Assembly (NCBI GenBank): GCA_946406115.1
Contig: OX291545.1
Location: forward strand, 3,286,001 to 3,350,000
Direction: 5' to 3'
Source of the DNA: Apoda limacodes
Taxonomy: Eukaryota > Arthropoda > Insecta > Lepidoptera > Limacodidae
Length of the DNA: 64,000 bases
The number at the start of each line of letters is the position of its first letter. Position 1 is the stretch's first letter. A program made the position numbers and the translations under genes. The notes under the pieces are model-generated. The model made no database searches. It saw only the letters and a list, made by a program, of their open reading frames with translations, and was not told the origin of the DNA. Positions 10,371 through 22,609 of the stretch are shown here, piece by piece.

Positions 10371-10413
10371 AGGTACTTATGTGAGAGTAACTGTTTTACC
10401 GCACGTTGTATGG
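10345..10413. repeat. Hairpin closing the 32-bp array
   Basis: The last unit ends CGTGCGGTAAAACAG (10358-10372). After an 18-base spacer comes its exact reverse complement CTGTTTTACCGCACG (10391-10405), followed by TTGTATGG, which pairs with CCATACAA at 10345-10352 across a five-base bulge. One inverted unit thus caps the array. Confidence 0.9.
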
Positions 10414-10460
10414 TGCGTAATTTTGAACATTAGAACAATGTATTCAAGCTTCGTAAATGT

Positions 10461-10839
10461 ATTTTATGAGCAAATGTGTTAAAAAATATATATTTTTGCC
10501 TTCATTTATATGTATAGATATATACCTACCTCAATTTGAGTGCCGTCACCTCGGCCTGTACTAAACTTATAGATTTAAACAGCATTGTAAAGTGGTCTAG
10601 TGCGTATAGTTTAAAGCTTGTGTGCTATTTTCGGAACAAAAAATGAAATTAAACGTATAAAACTGTGCAAACCGATTATTACATTGAATAATATTCCGAT
10701 TAGTTGGCAAAACTCTGTCTGTTATTGAGGGTTACTCATGGATGACAACCTACTACCTAAAAAATTGGAAAAAAGTTTTGGTTTGTTGAAACCTCTTTAC
10801 AAAATTCGTAATTTTTTGGTCAGAAAAAGTCAGATTTCA
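10461..10839. other. Tail of family D, then unassigned DNA
   Basis: AT-rich sequence without a recognised protein, RNA or array. Confidence 0.4.
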
Positions 10840-11240
10840 ATTATGCATCTCATTACCGTTATCTCACGTACACTACTGTGACGTAGACTACTCTTCGGAC
10901 CATGTCTTTACCTAAAAACCGTTAAAGCTATTCAAAGAGTCCAGAACGCTTGTATGCGATTTTGCTTCTCCATACCGAAGAGAAACCGCATCAGCCCATA
11001 CTTAAATTCCTAAGGAATCTTAAATATGACTAATAACCGAAGATAAAAATTGTCTTGCTCTATCTACTCACTATATAAAACAACTATTCCGAAATAACTA
11101 TTTTGCAATTCTATATAGCTAAAGTTCTTTTACCAAAATATCTCGACAAAAGTGAACACTGAAAATCAAAGTAGATACAACCTCTCCACGTTCCTAAACA
11201 GAAATAATTTCACTTATCTCAATTTTCCTCTGATCTGTAA
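10840..11240 (+). pseudogene. Non-LTR retrotransposon ORF2, C-terminal remnant
   Basis: One plus-strand frame reads LFGPCLYLKTVKAIQRVQNA, CMRFCFSIPKRNRISPYL, then after stops IYSLYKTTIPK and STFLNRNNFTYLNFPL. The pattern 'L..LQR.QNAC.R' followed by 'R...I.PYL' is typical of the region downstream of the RT in jockey/CR1-type elements. At least three stops interrupt it. The upstream RT core is absent. Confidence 0.65.
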
Positions 11241-11575
11241 GTATACGAATTATCTCGATAGACAGCGACTGTACCAAATCATATACCTGTGACCAAATAT
11301 AGCGAAGCGTCGTTGTTTATTAGCACCTTGTTAAAACGTCTCATGTCCAAGTTTGGAAAGTTATTGTATATCTAAACAAAAATTACTTAACCCATTTATA
11401 TCGTAGGCGACAAAAATACACTTGCTTACCTATAGGTAAGTAGTTATCGATCAAACCCAAAGCTAAGCAAGGTTAAGTTCTTGGTACAAGTTACTTAAAT
11501 TGTTGCAAATTTTAAAATTAGAGCAGGAAAAATTACGATAAAAATATACCACCGAATAATTTTAAATATTACCTT
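11241..11575. other. Unassigned DNA
   Basis: There is nothing recognisable beyond AT-rich sequence. Confidence 0.4.
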
Positions 11576-11700
11576 ACTAGCTTTTGCAAGCGGCTCCGCC
11601 TGCGCTGAATTCGGTTATCGGGTTATCGGCGTGTAATTCCTACAGCAACTCCTTGATAATACTAAGAAAATTTGCTATAGCAAGATTCCATTTCAAAGTT
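11576..11700 (-). mobile_element. Helitron-like 3' end
   Basis: On the minus strand the sequence ends GGCGGAGCCGCTTGCAAAAG then CTAG at the boundary near 11576, matching the terminus of the 59.1-kb copy. Upstream blocks CCGATAACCGAATTCAG and the GCTATAGCAAATTTTC region correspond to the same family. Helitrons end in CTRR after a short hairpin; the resemblance is by eye. Confidence 0.55.
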
Positions 11701-12028
11701 TTATCACCTATTTCACACCCTAGGAGATTATATTCCAAAAACGGCGAAATACGTCATTACTTCCTATTTAAGCAAAAAATAAGTTATGTCAGATCGCTCT
11801 GGGATCTTGTAATAGTATGCACGCATAGAGACAAACCTTTCTACAACGTGTTTCAACACGGTGGTCTAAAATGAAACTACAGTAGCCATATCAAAATGCT
11901 GTGAACTACGCGATACTAGCGCCAGACACTGGGTCAAGTTAGTTTGTAAGACAGTGAGTAGGATAAAAACAGCATTACTGTAATTTGTCAAGAGCTTCTT
12001 AATAGGAAACATGTTGTAGAAATAGTTA

Positions 12029-12069
12029 TTTTTAACCGACTTAAAAAAAGGAGGAGGTTCTCAATTCGA

Positions 12070-12109
<40 letters not shown>

Positions 12110-12345
12110 CATGGATGTTCAGCCGTAACTTTTTTGTTTATGAATCGATTTACGTAATTTTTTTGTTGACAGGATATACTTGCGAGTTGGTGCCATAGCA
12201 ATTTTATTCAAATCGATTCAGTAGTTTAGCTTTTAGACAATTCCAAATAACTTTCCCTTGAAAAAAGCACTTCGTCACTCAAAAGTAAAAAATAAAAACT
12301 TTTTAACAAAAAAAACCGGCTTCAAAAAGATGCACTAAAAAGGTA
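12029..12345 (+). repeat. Dispersed repeat family E with (TA)n tract
   Basis: It begins TTTTTAACCGACTTAAAAAA then GGAGGAGGTTCTCAATTCGA, has a (TA) run of about 19 dinucleotides (12072-12107), and ends AAAACCGGCTTCAAAAAGATG. The start and end share the direct motif AACCG-CTTCAAAAA. Related copies are at 32320-32655 and, inverted, at 61620-61910, with a further end at 61059-61080. I recognise it as a common lepidopteran non-autonomous repeat; its transposition class is unclear. Confidence 0.75.
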
Positions 12346-12675
12346 AAAATAATTACTTATTTCTAAAATAATTTGCAGCTGCCCCCCCTGCACGGTTCTG
12401 GCTACGCCCATGCTTCTTCCACGTTTACTTGTGGTAATGTTCTGTGATAGACAAATTTAGAAAAACCTGTGAAAGGATGTTGTTTGACATTATTTTTCCT
12501 CGAACATGCTACGATATGCGACCATATCTTGCACAAGCTTCTTTGGGATAGATCGTACTTGCAGTACAGTATCACAGAGCGACCCGCAATGTTTTAGCCG
12601 TCCGCTCGAGCACTCGAGTTTTATAAAGTAAAAAAAATCGACATATGAACGCGGTGAATTGGCGGCAAAATTACC
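12346..12675. other. Unassigned DNA
   Basis: The short block TGCCCCCCCTGCACGGTTC / TGGCTACGCCCATG near 12379-12412 resembles a terminus seen in many insect repeats, but I cannot define an element. No gene seen. Confidence 0.35.
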
Positions 12676-12992
12676 TTAAGAGGATTCGATTCGCGGCGCC
12701 TCGTAGCGAGCTTCACACAAACGAATTTTTCATTTGTTTTTCACATTTACAGATCAATCACTGTAAAATTTCTTGAGCTATGTCTGTGGTTTTCCAAAAT
12801 CTTGTAAATTGGTTTTATTAACTAGAAATCTTTTTTTTGAAACAATTTGTATGAAAATCTAGAATAATATATAACTTTTGAACTATAAATTTTAATAGAA
12901 AACTGGCACACTGCAGACCTAGATATTTATTAATAGAACATGTCTTCAAAATTTCGTGGTTTTTCATCAGCAAGTGTTAAGAATAAGTGAAG
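12676..12992 (+). mobile_element. TTAA-type MITE, 3'-truncated copy
   Basis: It starts TTAAGAGGATTCGATTCGCG and aligns along about 310 bases with the complete copy at 28702-29097 (ACTGGCACACTGCAGACCTA, ACATGTCTTCAAAATTTCGT). It stops after AAGAATAAGTGA and lacks the right terminal inverted repeat. No coding capacity. Confidence 0.8.
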
Positions 12993-14114
12993 TTGGTCAC
13001 AACTGAGCATAACCGGACTCTGTTATACCTCGGCTATGCCTCGGTCCGCATACTCACGATCCGCTCGGTTATGCTACGTTTGCGGGTAATTTAGTTAATA
13101 TATGTAGCTCTAATATGATTTCTATTATAATAAATAAGTACCTGGAAGACCGACCTCGTTTTACAACGCCATCTATTCTCAAGTAGCTTTAGTGTTGTGG
13201 TGTCGGTAAAAATAATAGTATTACTACTCGCCAATGGATGTCAAATGTCATGAAAATCGTTGGAGCCGTTTTCGAGATTGAGATTATATACAAGAATTGC
13301 TCGTTTAAAGATATTAAATATATTAGATAGATGTAGATGTAAAGAAAAAAAAAAATTTTTTAGAAGTCTTTTTAATCTGAATTTCAAAAAAAAACTAAAG
13401 CGGGCATTCGTATTTTATATATCTTATGAAAAAAAATGGTTTTTCTTATTTTCTTTTCTTTTTAGTTGTTTTTGTCTGCTTTGTAAAACCGCTACATCAC
13501 CCTCTGTAGCAGTATTGTCCAGGCCCTGCTTCCTTGCAGCGTCAGTACTGGTTGGGAAAACAAACACTGATACGGTAAGGCACTAAGCATTATTTTTGTT
13601 CTACCGATTTATCTATACTCACACTGAAAAAAAAAAATATATACGCGCGGGACATTCAATACGCGAGTCGGACTAGTATTTGACCGGTTTTGTAGATTAA
13701 CAATAGTGCAAAGAAAAATTTGCTTATAATAATATAAAAAACCGCCACAGATTTCAAGTTAAATGTTTTTTCGGTCAAACAATTTATATATTTTATTTGA
13801 GGAGGGCTGGAGGACGTTATCCGACTTACATTGAAATAAACCTTCATAATAAGATTATGGGTATGGAAATAATTGGTTTTTTATGGTTAAAGTATCGAAA
13901 ATCAGTTAGCTACCGAGTAAGTGCCAAAATCATCTATACGCATACATATGACAATCTCTACTAAGCTGTACCCGAGTGTGCAAGCGCACGCGCACGCTCA
14001 GTAGCGCGCCGCGCGCCCGGATGCGTACTGTGGACACTGTTGCGCATTTCGGAACGTAGGCTTATGAAGCTATTAGAATATTATAGCATTTGTATTAGTA
14101 AAATATTTGATATC
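12993..14114. other. Gene-free stretch with low-complexity patches
   Basis: Positions 13007-13075 hold an inverted repeat AGCATAACCG / CGGTTATGCT around a CCTCGG-rich loop. Positions 13985-14020 are alternating purine-pyrimidine CG-rich sequence. A 108-codon open frame at 13260-13586 has no recognisable family and Lys/Phe-rich composition; I do not consider it a gene. Confidence 0.45.
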
Positions 14115-14300
14115 TATACATATAAAATGCTTTGTCCTGAATGACTGATGGATCAACGCACAGCCGAAACCGCTGATCGTGGAGACCTGAAACTTGGAGG
14201 GTGTGTTCTCTGTATGACGTAGGCATCCGATAAGAAAGGATTTTCCGAAATTCTACTCCTAAGGGGGTGAAAAAGGGAGGCAAGTTTATATGGGACAACG
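14115..14300 (+). repeat. Helitron-like/Lep1-like repeat fragment
   Basis: Blocks CTGAATGACTGATGGATCAA, CGCACAGCCGAAACCGCTGA and GTAGGCATCCGATAAGAAAG correspond in order to CTGACTGACTGATCTATCAA, CGCACAGCTCCAACCACTGA and GTAGGCGTGCGCTAAGAAAG at 16064-16160. The two are copies of one dispersed family. Only the 16-kb copy keeps the putative 3' terminus. Confidence 0.6.
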
Positions 14301-14822
14301 TGATTGCTTGGTCTAATCTACTTTAAATTTTGCATAAACCTTTTTTAGCAGAATTGATGCCAGACGTGTTTCGTATTTTATTGAAATTCAGCCCCTAATA
14401 GGGTTAAAATGGGGTAGAAAGTTATGTTGGCGGTGATTTGCTTGGAAGTTGAAATCAATACTTCTTAGTGCTTTTGATTTCAATTACATTTTATTTTGAC
14501 ACATGTTTGAAAACTCAATCCGATTTTATTCGAAAAAGGTTAAACTCACTTAAAAACATAATCAAATACTCCTTAAAATTAGAATGTCACCAAAGTCACC
14601 GTACTATATTAGTTCGACATTTGAAAATTTCTAAAAAGGTTATGCACTTTTTAGATTGATTTTTTGTGTATAAATAATACTTATAGTTTTCTTTTTTTAC
14701 TCGTATCTAATATCAGATCTAAAGTTTAAAGTAATTCAACAATCCCCATCTAATTATTCTGCTTCAATGGAATTTTTTTTTCATAGAAATTAATATACGT
14801 ACGTACCCTATTCCTTCTTGGT

Positions 14823-15640
14823 GTGGTATATGCACCCCCCACTATCAACTATTTTGACCAACTAGAACAATTACTTGAAATACATTTACCTAGTTACGAT
14901 CACTTTTTATTGATGGGTGACTTTAATACATGCTTGTTACGAAACGACACAAGGTCTAATAAACTGAAAAACTTGTGTAACTCAACTAACACTAGTATCT
15001 TCAAACTAAGCCCCACCTATCATGTTAATGATTCTCACACTCTACTAGATCTTATACTCACTCTCCAATCCGAACGTATTTCTTCCCATGGACAGATTGC
15101 TGCGCCTGGCTTCTCTCACCATGACCTAATATTTGCTTCATACAAACTCAAAACACCAAAACTTAAACCTAAAGTCATTTTTCAGCGTAACCTTAGCTCT
15201 ATTGATCAAATCAAATTAGTCTCTGATGCTAGTTGTATCGACTGGAAACAAATCGAGTCTTTGGATTCTGTTGACAGCAAATTAGAATTATTCAATCGGT
15301 ATATCACAGAACTATATGACAATCACGCGCCAATAAAGCCAGTACGCATGAAACGTTCCCCTGCCCCATGGCTTGCAAATAAAATACGAGCTATTATGGC
15401 TCGTAGAGATCGTGTGAAACGTAAGCATAAAAAATTTCCTACTCAAGAGAATTGGCAAGAATTTAAAGCAGCTAGAAATCATTGCAACAAGATGGTAAGG
15501 ATCGCAAAACGCCGTTTTATACATTCTAATATTGAAAACTGATCTTCTCCCGATTTGTGGAAATTTCTACGATCTTTAGGTCTTGGGAAGTGTAGGAGTG
15601 ACCTAAACAATAACATAGATTCATATTTAAACGGTTAAAG
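14823..15640 (+). pseudogene. Non-LTR retrotransposon APE-type endonuclease, partial
   Basis: An open frame of 239 codons (14823-15542) covers the second half of an apurinic-like endonuclease and the linker to the RT. Landmarks are VYAPPTINYFDQLEQLLEIH (near residue 2), FLLMGDFNT with the catalytic D-N pair (about residues 28-36), LLDLILT, and APGFSHHDLIFAS with the HHD/SDH-like catalytic box. The frame ends at TGA 15540, but the same frame continues SSPDLWKFLRSLGLGKCRSD, so the stop is a mutation rather than the real end. The N-terminal endonuclease half and the RT are missing. Such enzymes nick target DNA to prime reverse transcription. It could belong to a jockey-like clade; the exact family is uncertain. 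Confidence 0.85.
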
Positions 15641-16039
15641 TTTTGCAAAAATCATGTATGACAGACTTGCTTCCCTTTAAAAGTTCTAAAACAAACCCCG
15701 CGACGTCATATATCTATCTTTTAAGGTTGGCTCACTATAACCTTTTTTATGCTAACCAAATTTGTTCTAAAATAATGCATTATTTGCGAAGGTGTTTTTA
15801 TAAACATGATATTAATCCTTACCTAAATAAATACGTTATTCATCACAAGTATTTAATTTAAAACAAAATTGCCCTTTACATCATTCGATTTCAATAAATA
15901 CCTTAGACATTGTAGTTTTAAAATAACATAGCACCAAAATAATGATCAAGTTCTGTGCGCGCATTTATGATGTGCAAAGCCGGCGGGAAGTCATGAAAGT
16001 CGGGAAAGGGTGGCACATATTATTTAAAAATATTTTCAC
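15641..16039. other. Retrotransposon decay and unassigned DNA
   Basis: Short frames continue from the endonuclease fragment but I could not follow an RT core. The rest is AT-rich with no recognised feature. Confidence 0.35.
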
Positions 16040-16420
16040 GAGCGTTAGTCCAAAGTAACTTTTACTGACTGACTGATCTATCAACGCACAGCTCCAACCA
16101 CTGAACGGATCGAGCTGAAATTTAACACACATATAGCTATTATGATGTAGGCGTGCGCTAAGAAAGGAACCTCACCCCCTAAACGGGGGTTAAAAGTTTG
16201 TATGAAGCATTATCCATTAGTTAATAAATGTTTAGTAGTTATTTATTTCTTATTTTTGAAAAAGAGAAAGAGAGAGAAGAAGAGGGAGAGATGGAGGGAG
16301 AGGGAGAGAGAGAACGTTAAGTGTGAGAAAGTTTTTGTTCTGTAATTGAGGAGATGCCGTAAGAATCCTACGCCAATAAGCAAATGTATGGCAGCGAAGC
16401 CGCTGGCAAAAGCTAGTTTA
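16040..16420 (+). mobile_element. Helitron-like/Lep1-like element with purine-rich insert
   Basis: The left part matches 14115-14300. The right end reads GCAGCGAAGCCGCTGGCAAA then AGCTAGTTT, the CTAG-type terminus of the lepidopteran Helitron-like group. Between them 16258-16314 is an almost pure A/G tract (GAGAGAGAAG-like). It has no coding capacity. Confidence 0.6.
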
Positions 16421-16649
16421 TTTATATACTAGCTGAACATGCGAACGATGTTTCGATTTAGCCGTCTTTGCCTTTTCCTACTTCTCCCCTTTCCGCCCTT
16501 TCCCCTATTTCGTGCTTTCACCCCGTTACTAATACACTAAAAATAAATGAACTGTTGCGAATTCGTTTTAATATAAATTAATTCGGAAACTTTTCCTGGC
16601 CGCAGCGTGTGCACAACAACTTGTTAAAATTAGTTTACATTTATTGCGT

Positions 16650-17430
16650 GAGTTCGACTCGCACTTAACCGGTTTTTTTTACCTATGGTCAAAGGGTTGT
16701 ACTTATTTAAAAAAGTTTCCCGTCGTGTGCACAACAACTAACTTAAATTTATTTCATTGCAATTAAATGAATGGTTTATACCCAGCCATTTTGACCACAA
16801 ACCTTGTCCTAACAATTATGAACACATCAAAAAGTAAATCAGCCAAATCGGTCAAGTCGGTCTTACATGATGCTGCGTCAGATATGTTTGTGGAAATTGA
16901 TTTCTTTTTACATAGATTTAATCTGATTCCTCCTTATTGTGACTTATTTGTTTTTTGATTTTTGACCCGATGATAAGTTCTTATGAAACAATTTTAAGGT
17001 TTGCTAGTTTCGAAAATAGCTTGAACACATGATGTACAGCCTAAACCATCAAATAACAAAAAACCGGCGTAGTCCAAGTAAAACTGGCGCTCTAAGGTTC
17101 CATGCCTACACCCTTGAAGGGACGACCCCAAGAGCGACAACCCCGTAGGGGGATATGGGGAGCTCTTGAGCGTTGGGGGCTATATGGGCTGAGACTCCTT
17201 CAGAGTCTTGCCCTAAAAGCCCATAAGAGCCATTACTATGGCTGCATGAGGCAACTGCAAAGTCAAATCAGAAAAAAAAAAATCCTACAAACAATTATAC
17301 AAACAGTAATTCTGACTTTGCTAACTTAGTCAATTTGTGTAATGTTAGTTTTAGGGTTCCATCCCCAAAGGGTGCCAACGAGACCCTGTACTGCTCATAA
17401 GCTACGCTATTTCCCTGCCTGACTCTTTAA
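16650..17430 (-). repeat. Two fragments of the GTGCGAGTCGGACTCGC repeat
   Basis: At 16650-16680 the minus strand reads AAACCGGTTAAGTGCGAGTC, the usual start of this common lepidopteran repeat. At 17349-17430 the minus strand resembles its other end (AGGGTTCCATCCCCAAAGGG on the plus strand). The 660 bases between hold unassigned sequence, including a small hairpin GAGACTCC-TTC-AGAGTCT-like near 17189-17207. The two ends may be independent insertions. Confidence 0.45.
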
Positions 17431-20034
17431 AACCGAAATAGTTACAATGCCAAAATTCGCACAGTCTATGTTTGCGTAAAAATCCTGAAATTGAAAATAA
17501 AATATAGTTAAACAACGTTATCTAGTGAAAATTATCCTGACAAACGGACGAAGAATAATTGGGAAAGTTTGTCTGTTAGATGTAAGGTCTATAACAGTTT
17601 CTAAGTCTTCATAGGAAAGTGCCATCCACACATTGATATAAACAGTTGAGTAAAGTGTCGCCGGCGCTACTAGAAATAGCTGGTACTGAACTCGGTGGGA
17701 TTGGGATATTACTCCGGAGGGGGGGGAGAGTTCGTGTGTTTCCGTCTCCGAGCGCCACGTGTCGGGTAATACGTATAGCTATAACTTGTGTCGCGATGTT
17801 TAATTTAATTCCAAATTTGATTGCTCATACAGTTATGAGTTAGATACTCTGACGCGCGATTGTTAGCTTTCTGTTATATGATGTCATGTACGTGGAATTT
17901 GTATGTATGTGAAATTGATAGATTACAGGTTCGACTTTTTAACGTGTTCATATTGTTGACGATGCTGTGACTCATGTTAGATGTAATAACTTGTACATGC
18001 TCTTTCACAACAAGAACCGCAGATGCAGTTTAATATAATTAATCTTTTTCAATATGTAGATAGGTACCTATCTAATATACACATTATATATTTGAGTTTT
18101 GACAAACCCTTGCTAGTGAAAATCGTTCTTTGAAAAAGAAACGTTTTCGAAGATACATGAGCAGTGTACCTCTAGTGTCTGCGGTTGACGTCACCAGTTA
18201 ATGTTTAAAATGATTTTATTAACTGAGATAACAATAATTAAGAGGCATTTGGCATCTAATAAATTTCTAGTTAATGGATAAATAAAATCTTTAACATAGA
18301 AACTAATGGCATATCCTCAATATTGACTGTTGACACTGTTAACTGTGCTATTACCGTGCTAATGGGCGCCTCGCAATTAGCGAACTTATCTTACTAACAT
18401 ACATCTAATTGGCAAATTCCTGCCTCATACATACAGATTCAGGTAATTGCCCAAAAGCTTGTGCCGCTGCAGATTACTTATAAAGATAAATAAGTTTATT
18501 AAACAACCATTGTAGATAACCTAACTGGAAATTGTAGATTTAAAAATTGGCATATCTGAAGTAATTGATGTTTTGACGATAACTTGTCGCCCAGGGTCGG
18601 TCAACGACTCTGGTCAGTACCATGTTGCAAGTCTTTCTTTAAGTATGTGCACGACGCAGTTACATGTATCGGACACCGGCAGTAATCTTTATAAATTCGT
18701 GCTAGCCCGGTAAGTAGCGTGCCGGACATATTTCACTGGTATGTGGCAACACGAAACGCCAACGAAAATAATACTAAATGAGTGTGGGTGGGATGCACTC
18801 GCGCAGTGCGGAGCTACGAAGCGTTAGGTGGTAGAGGCGGCGGTGGCGCGGCGGTTGCGGCGTTCTGTGACGCACTCAACATATAATTTAAAAGTAAACT
18901 TTGGAGCTACGCAACTTACAGCCTGAAGCTTGCAGCAAGTCTAGTATATCATAAATATTTAATAACAAGGTTGGATGACAGTTGCATGATATATTGGTAA
19001 CTTTTTGTTTGTTTTAATCAATAAATGTAATTTAATGCAAATAAACCTGTTTAGGAATAATGTTCATTATTTGTACTTTATCTTAAATTTAATCCAAATC
19101 TAATGTAGATAGGTAATGAAAACAAAGAACATGCGTTATATTATATGGTGCGATAGACTTTGTCGTAAGTTGTCAATTGAAGTAACAACGTAAGTTCAAT
19201 CCTTAGCTTTGCGGTAAAATTACCCAGAAGAGTGGCTTGGAACGTACCTTTTGTGAGTTCCAAAAACATTATTTTAGGAGCGCGCAAGGCTTTGCGTAAT
19301 GAAAGGTGACTGAACATCCTGTTTATTTCCTCAGAAAGAGAGAATATATACAAAGTACCCTAAAAAAAATATTATAATAATAAAAATATTGCCGCATCTG
19401 ATATTAAATTTGTCACCCTAATATTTCTAAGATCTAAGTATTTTTATAATACTCAGTAAAGTTTTATCTGGGCTGTAAGATTATTCACGAGTCGACTGAG
19501 CGATATATTTACACATTACACTTTTATACTATTTCTTTTCCACTTTAATAACTACACTCGAGTGCGATTATTTTGGGCAGCGCGTGTTCTCACAGATTAA
19601 AGAAGTTTTACTGGGAAATTAATGATATGAATACGTAGAAAAAGAATCATAACCATTGATTTATTTTAGTGTTGCCAGTTTATTGCTGTCAAATAAGCAG
19701 AAGCCAATACGTGTAACAATACTTACTCCTATTTACTGTGGTGAAGGTTTTCTGAAACTTCTAGCACAGTTAAATAATACAACAGATTTTATTAGTAAAT
19801 ACACTACCTACTATATGGTTGGTGATTAAAAATAAAACATTTGCATCGTCCACTATGGATATTTTGCGATGAAGGGTTAATATATCCTCGTTGGATAAAA
19901 CTTGATCCGACCCATAAATGTATTTTTCAGCGCGCGAGTGGTTTTAACTGTGTTTTGACTAAACCTTGCGGAGATTCCCCATAGATTTTTGGTCGGGTAA
20001 AGATAGGACTAAACTTTTTTTTAAAAATATTGAC
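17431..20034. other. Long gene-free stretch
   Basis: I see no protein family, tRNA-like boxes or array. A locally GC-rich patch at 18780-18870 is rich in GCGGCGG-type triplets but has no reading frame I recognise. Confidence 0.5.
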
Positions 20035-20244
20035 TACTAAACATACCCGATTCGGGGTGTCATAATCGGGTATATTTAGGAGTAAACGGTTTTTTATTAC
20101 CGTCTACTAAACATACCCGATTTGGGGTGTCATAATCGGATGTATTTAAGAGTTAACGTTTTGTTTTTACTGTCTACTAAACAAACCCGATTTGGGGTGT
20201 CGTAATCGGGTATATTTAGGTGGTTAAGTATTGTTATTACTTAC
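20035..20244 (+). repeat. 70-bp tandem array, 3 units, each with a hairpin
   Basis: Units begin with TACTAAACA at 20035, 20105 and 20175. Each contains TACCCGATT then an 11-base spacer GGGGTGTCRTA-like and AATCGGGTA, forming a 9-bp stem (imperfect in units 2 and 3). Units are diverged by several substitutions, so the array is older than the 32-bp one. Confidence 0.9.
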
Positions 20245-21885
20245 TATTAAATATATCTGGACAGAGCATCGACTGACTTATTCATCATGGCGCTAAACTA
20301 CTATAGCTAGAAAAAACAATTTCCGTAGTAGTTTCCTTTATAATGCTAGAAAATAATAATAATTAACCGTTATTTTAAAATAGAAGAATTTTTTGTTGGG
20401 AGCAGAAATCAACATTAGTTTATTTCGAATAAACCTGTATTATTTAGCATTTGGCACAATCATATTAATATTTTTTTTGGATTAAAATCTATTTTTAGTT
20501 TTTACCAGACCTCTCGACGACCGACGACTGACTGACGCTGACTGACGCTAACGTAGGCTGAGCTGGTATTTTTTGCGACTTGAAAAATAAATATATATAT
20601 TTTGTTATATACTGTTATTTTTTGCATTGCCTTCATATTAAAAGAAGGATTCTAACTAAATAATTTACTTAACCGTGTAAACTTGAAATCAGTTTAGGAA
20701 TTTGGAAGTGACGAATCCTTATCGGGTGTACTTAGTACTGCAATATTTTGTTAATTAGCTTCTAGCTGTACCCGATTTCGGCCAAGTAAGATATTGTATC
20801 GAATTTGGGTACCTATATATTGCAGCACTTCATTTAAAATGGTGCTCCTTACCGGAGCTGGGGTGTCTTGGTGAGGTACATTTTGCGGTGGTCACTTGAC
20901 AAATTGGATCTCCAAACTATACCCGAAGGCGGCCAGCTCCGTGACGTGACCGGCATCCCCACAAGGTATGTACATTTAGTAAAGACGCTTTTTAACTAAT
21001 GAGTTTATTTCATATGGTTAAGCGACAGTCCGTGTGTTTTCAGCGTGAATTGGGGACTAGGAAGGGGGGCAGATAATAACAGGATAGGGGAAGAGGGTGG
21101 AGAGGGGAGAGGATAAGGTGGTAGCTATAGCAAACCAACGTTGGTAAACAAGAACAACTATGCTCATTTTTGTAACACACTACACGGGAACTCACATTCA
21201 CTTTTTACAATTCACGCCTTTTTCCCTTAAGGAGAAGTTTCCAGCAACAAAATTTCAGTAAAATTTGGTATGTTAGGTGGTTGCTAGTTAGTAGATGACC
21301 AAGAAAAAGTTCCTTTCAGCAAATGCTCTGTGCATTTCTTCACGCAAGCAAGGTTCATGCGGAGCTAGTCGCTACAGAAAATGGCAGTCTTTTCGATCAA
21401 CAAAGAATTCGCATGAGATCCTAATTGAACATGAGCGTTTCAAGAGATATGGGGGACGTAACAATTCAGTGCTTCCACTAGCTGTGACTCAGTCATTACA
21501 AAGTCTTCTCTATGCTCTGTTATCCACGAAAATTCTCTGGAAGCGCCCAGAACGCGGCGTCCGGAGAAGTAACAGTATGATGCGATCCTGGTAAATTTGG
21601 AATTGCATAATTCCGGATCCCATGTGTTCGATGCAGAATAAATAAAATGTTTCCTTAAACGATGGATTTAATCCTGGTTAATCCGTTTTATAGCGAGTTC
21701 AGACAATTGCGAACGCATGAAGTCCCTGGCCCTGGTTTTATTTTAGTCCACTTATGGGTTCCCGTGAGAAATATAAAGTTTTCATCTCTATTGTTACCGA
21801 GTAGAGCCTAACTTGTCCGTTATCTGGTTTTTTATACATTTTTAAACTAAAAGAGTACCTATGATCGAGTCCAGGAAAGAAAAAT
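20245..21885. other. Gene-free stretch
   Basis: The text 20690-20960 repeats TACCCGA-type motifs and may be related to the 70-bp array, but I cannot align it. Positions 21050-21120 are purine-rich. A 99-codon open frame at 21295-21594 has no recognisable family. Confidence 0.45.
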
Positions 21886-22120
21886 GTGTCACATTCTACT
21901 TTTGGACCTCGAGAATGCTACCCTGTGGTGGTAGGTCTGTAGGAAACTATCACATAGTACCTTTGGGTGATAGGTCTGAAGGAAAGTGTCATATAGTACT
22001 CTTTGGCTTCAAGAATGCTACCGCATGGTGGTAAGTACGTTGAAAAATGTCACAAAGTACTTTTGGGCTTCAAGAATGCTACTGTATGATGGTAGGTTTG
22101 TGTAGGAAAATATCGGGGTT
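21886..22120 (+). repeat. Degenerate about 62-bp tandem repeat, 3-4 units
   Basis: Units carry GTCACAWAGTAC-like, CTTTTGGGCTTCAAGAATGC, and GGTGGTAGGT in order. The second unit lacks the AAGAATGCTACC block. Divergence between units is substantial. Confidence 0.8.
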
Positions 22121-22609
22121 AAAACACGTACCTATGGTGCTTCCGACGCATTAGGACCAAAATGCAAAAGGACAAATATACGCATTTATCTTATATCATA
22201 TTTGAAATGTATTTTTGCTAATTTGTACACTATTTCAAAACATGCTTATCGCTTCTCACTTCTTGCCATAAATCTTAGCACTTCTATTTCGATCTCTAAA
22301 TAAATATAAAGACCAAAATGGATGCGTTGCGCCGCCCGCACCCGCGTGTAATGGGGAAATGCACAATTTTCTCAGCTTTCACCAGTGTTCAATTGAAAAA
22401 CACGTTTACATATTTTTACTAATTTATTTAACGTTTCTGTATTTATAACAATTTTACTCAGTCCTATTATTTAATTTTTTTTTTGCTAGTGTTTTGAAAC
22501 GTTACCTTAAAATACGATTCTTATTCTAAAAATATTTTTCAAGCTCTAAAAACCCAAGGTTTGCCTAATTGTGTAGGGGAGGTACCCTTACATTTTTTTT
22601 TTAATTTTA

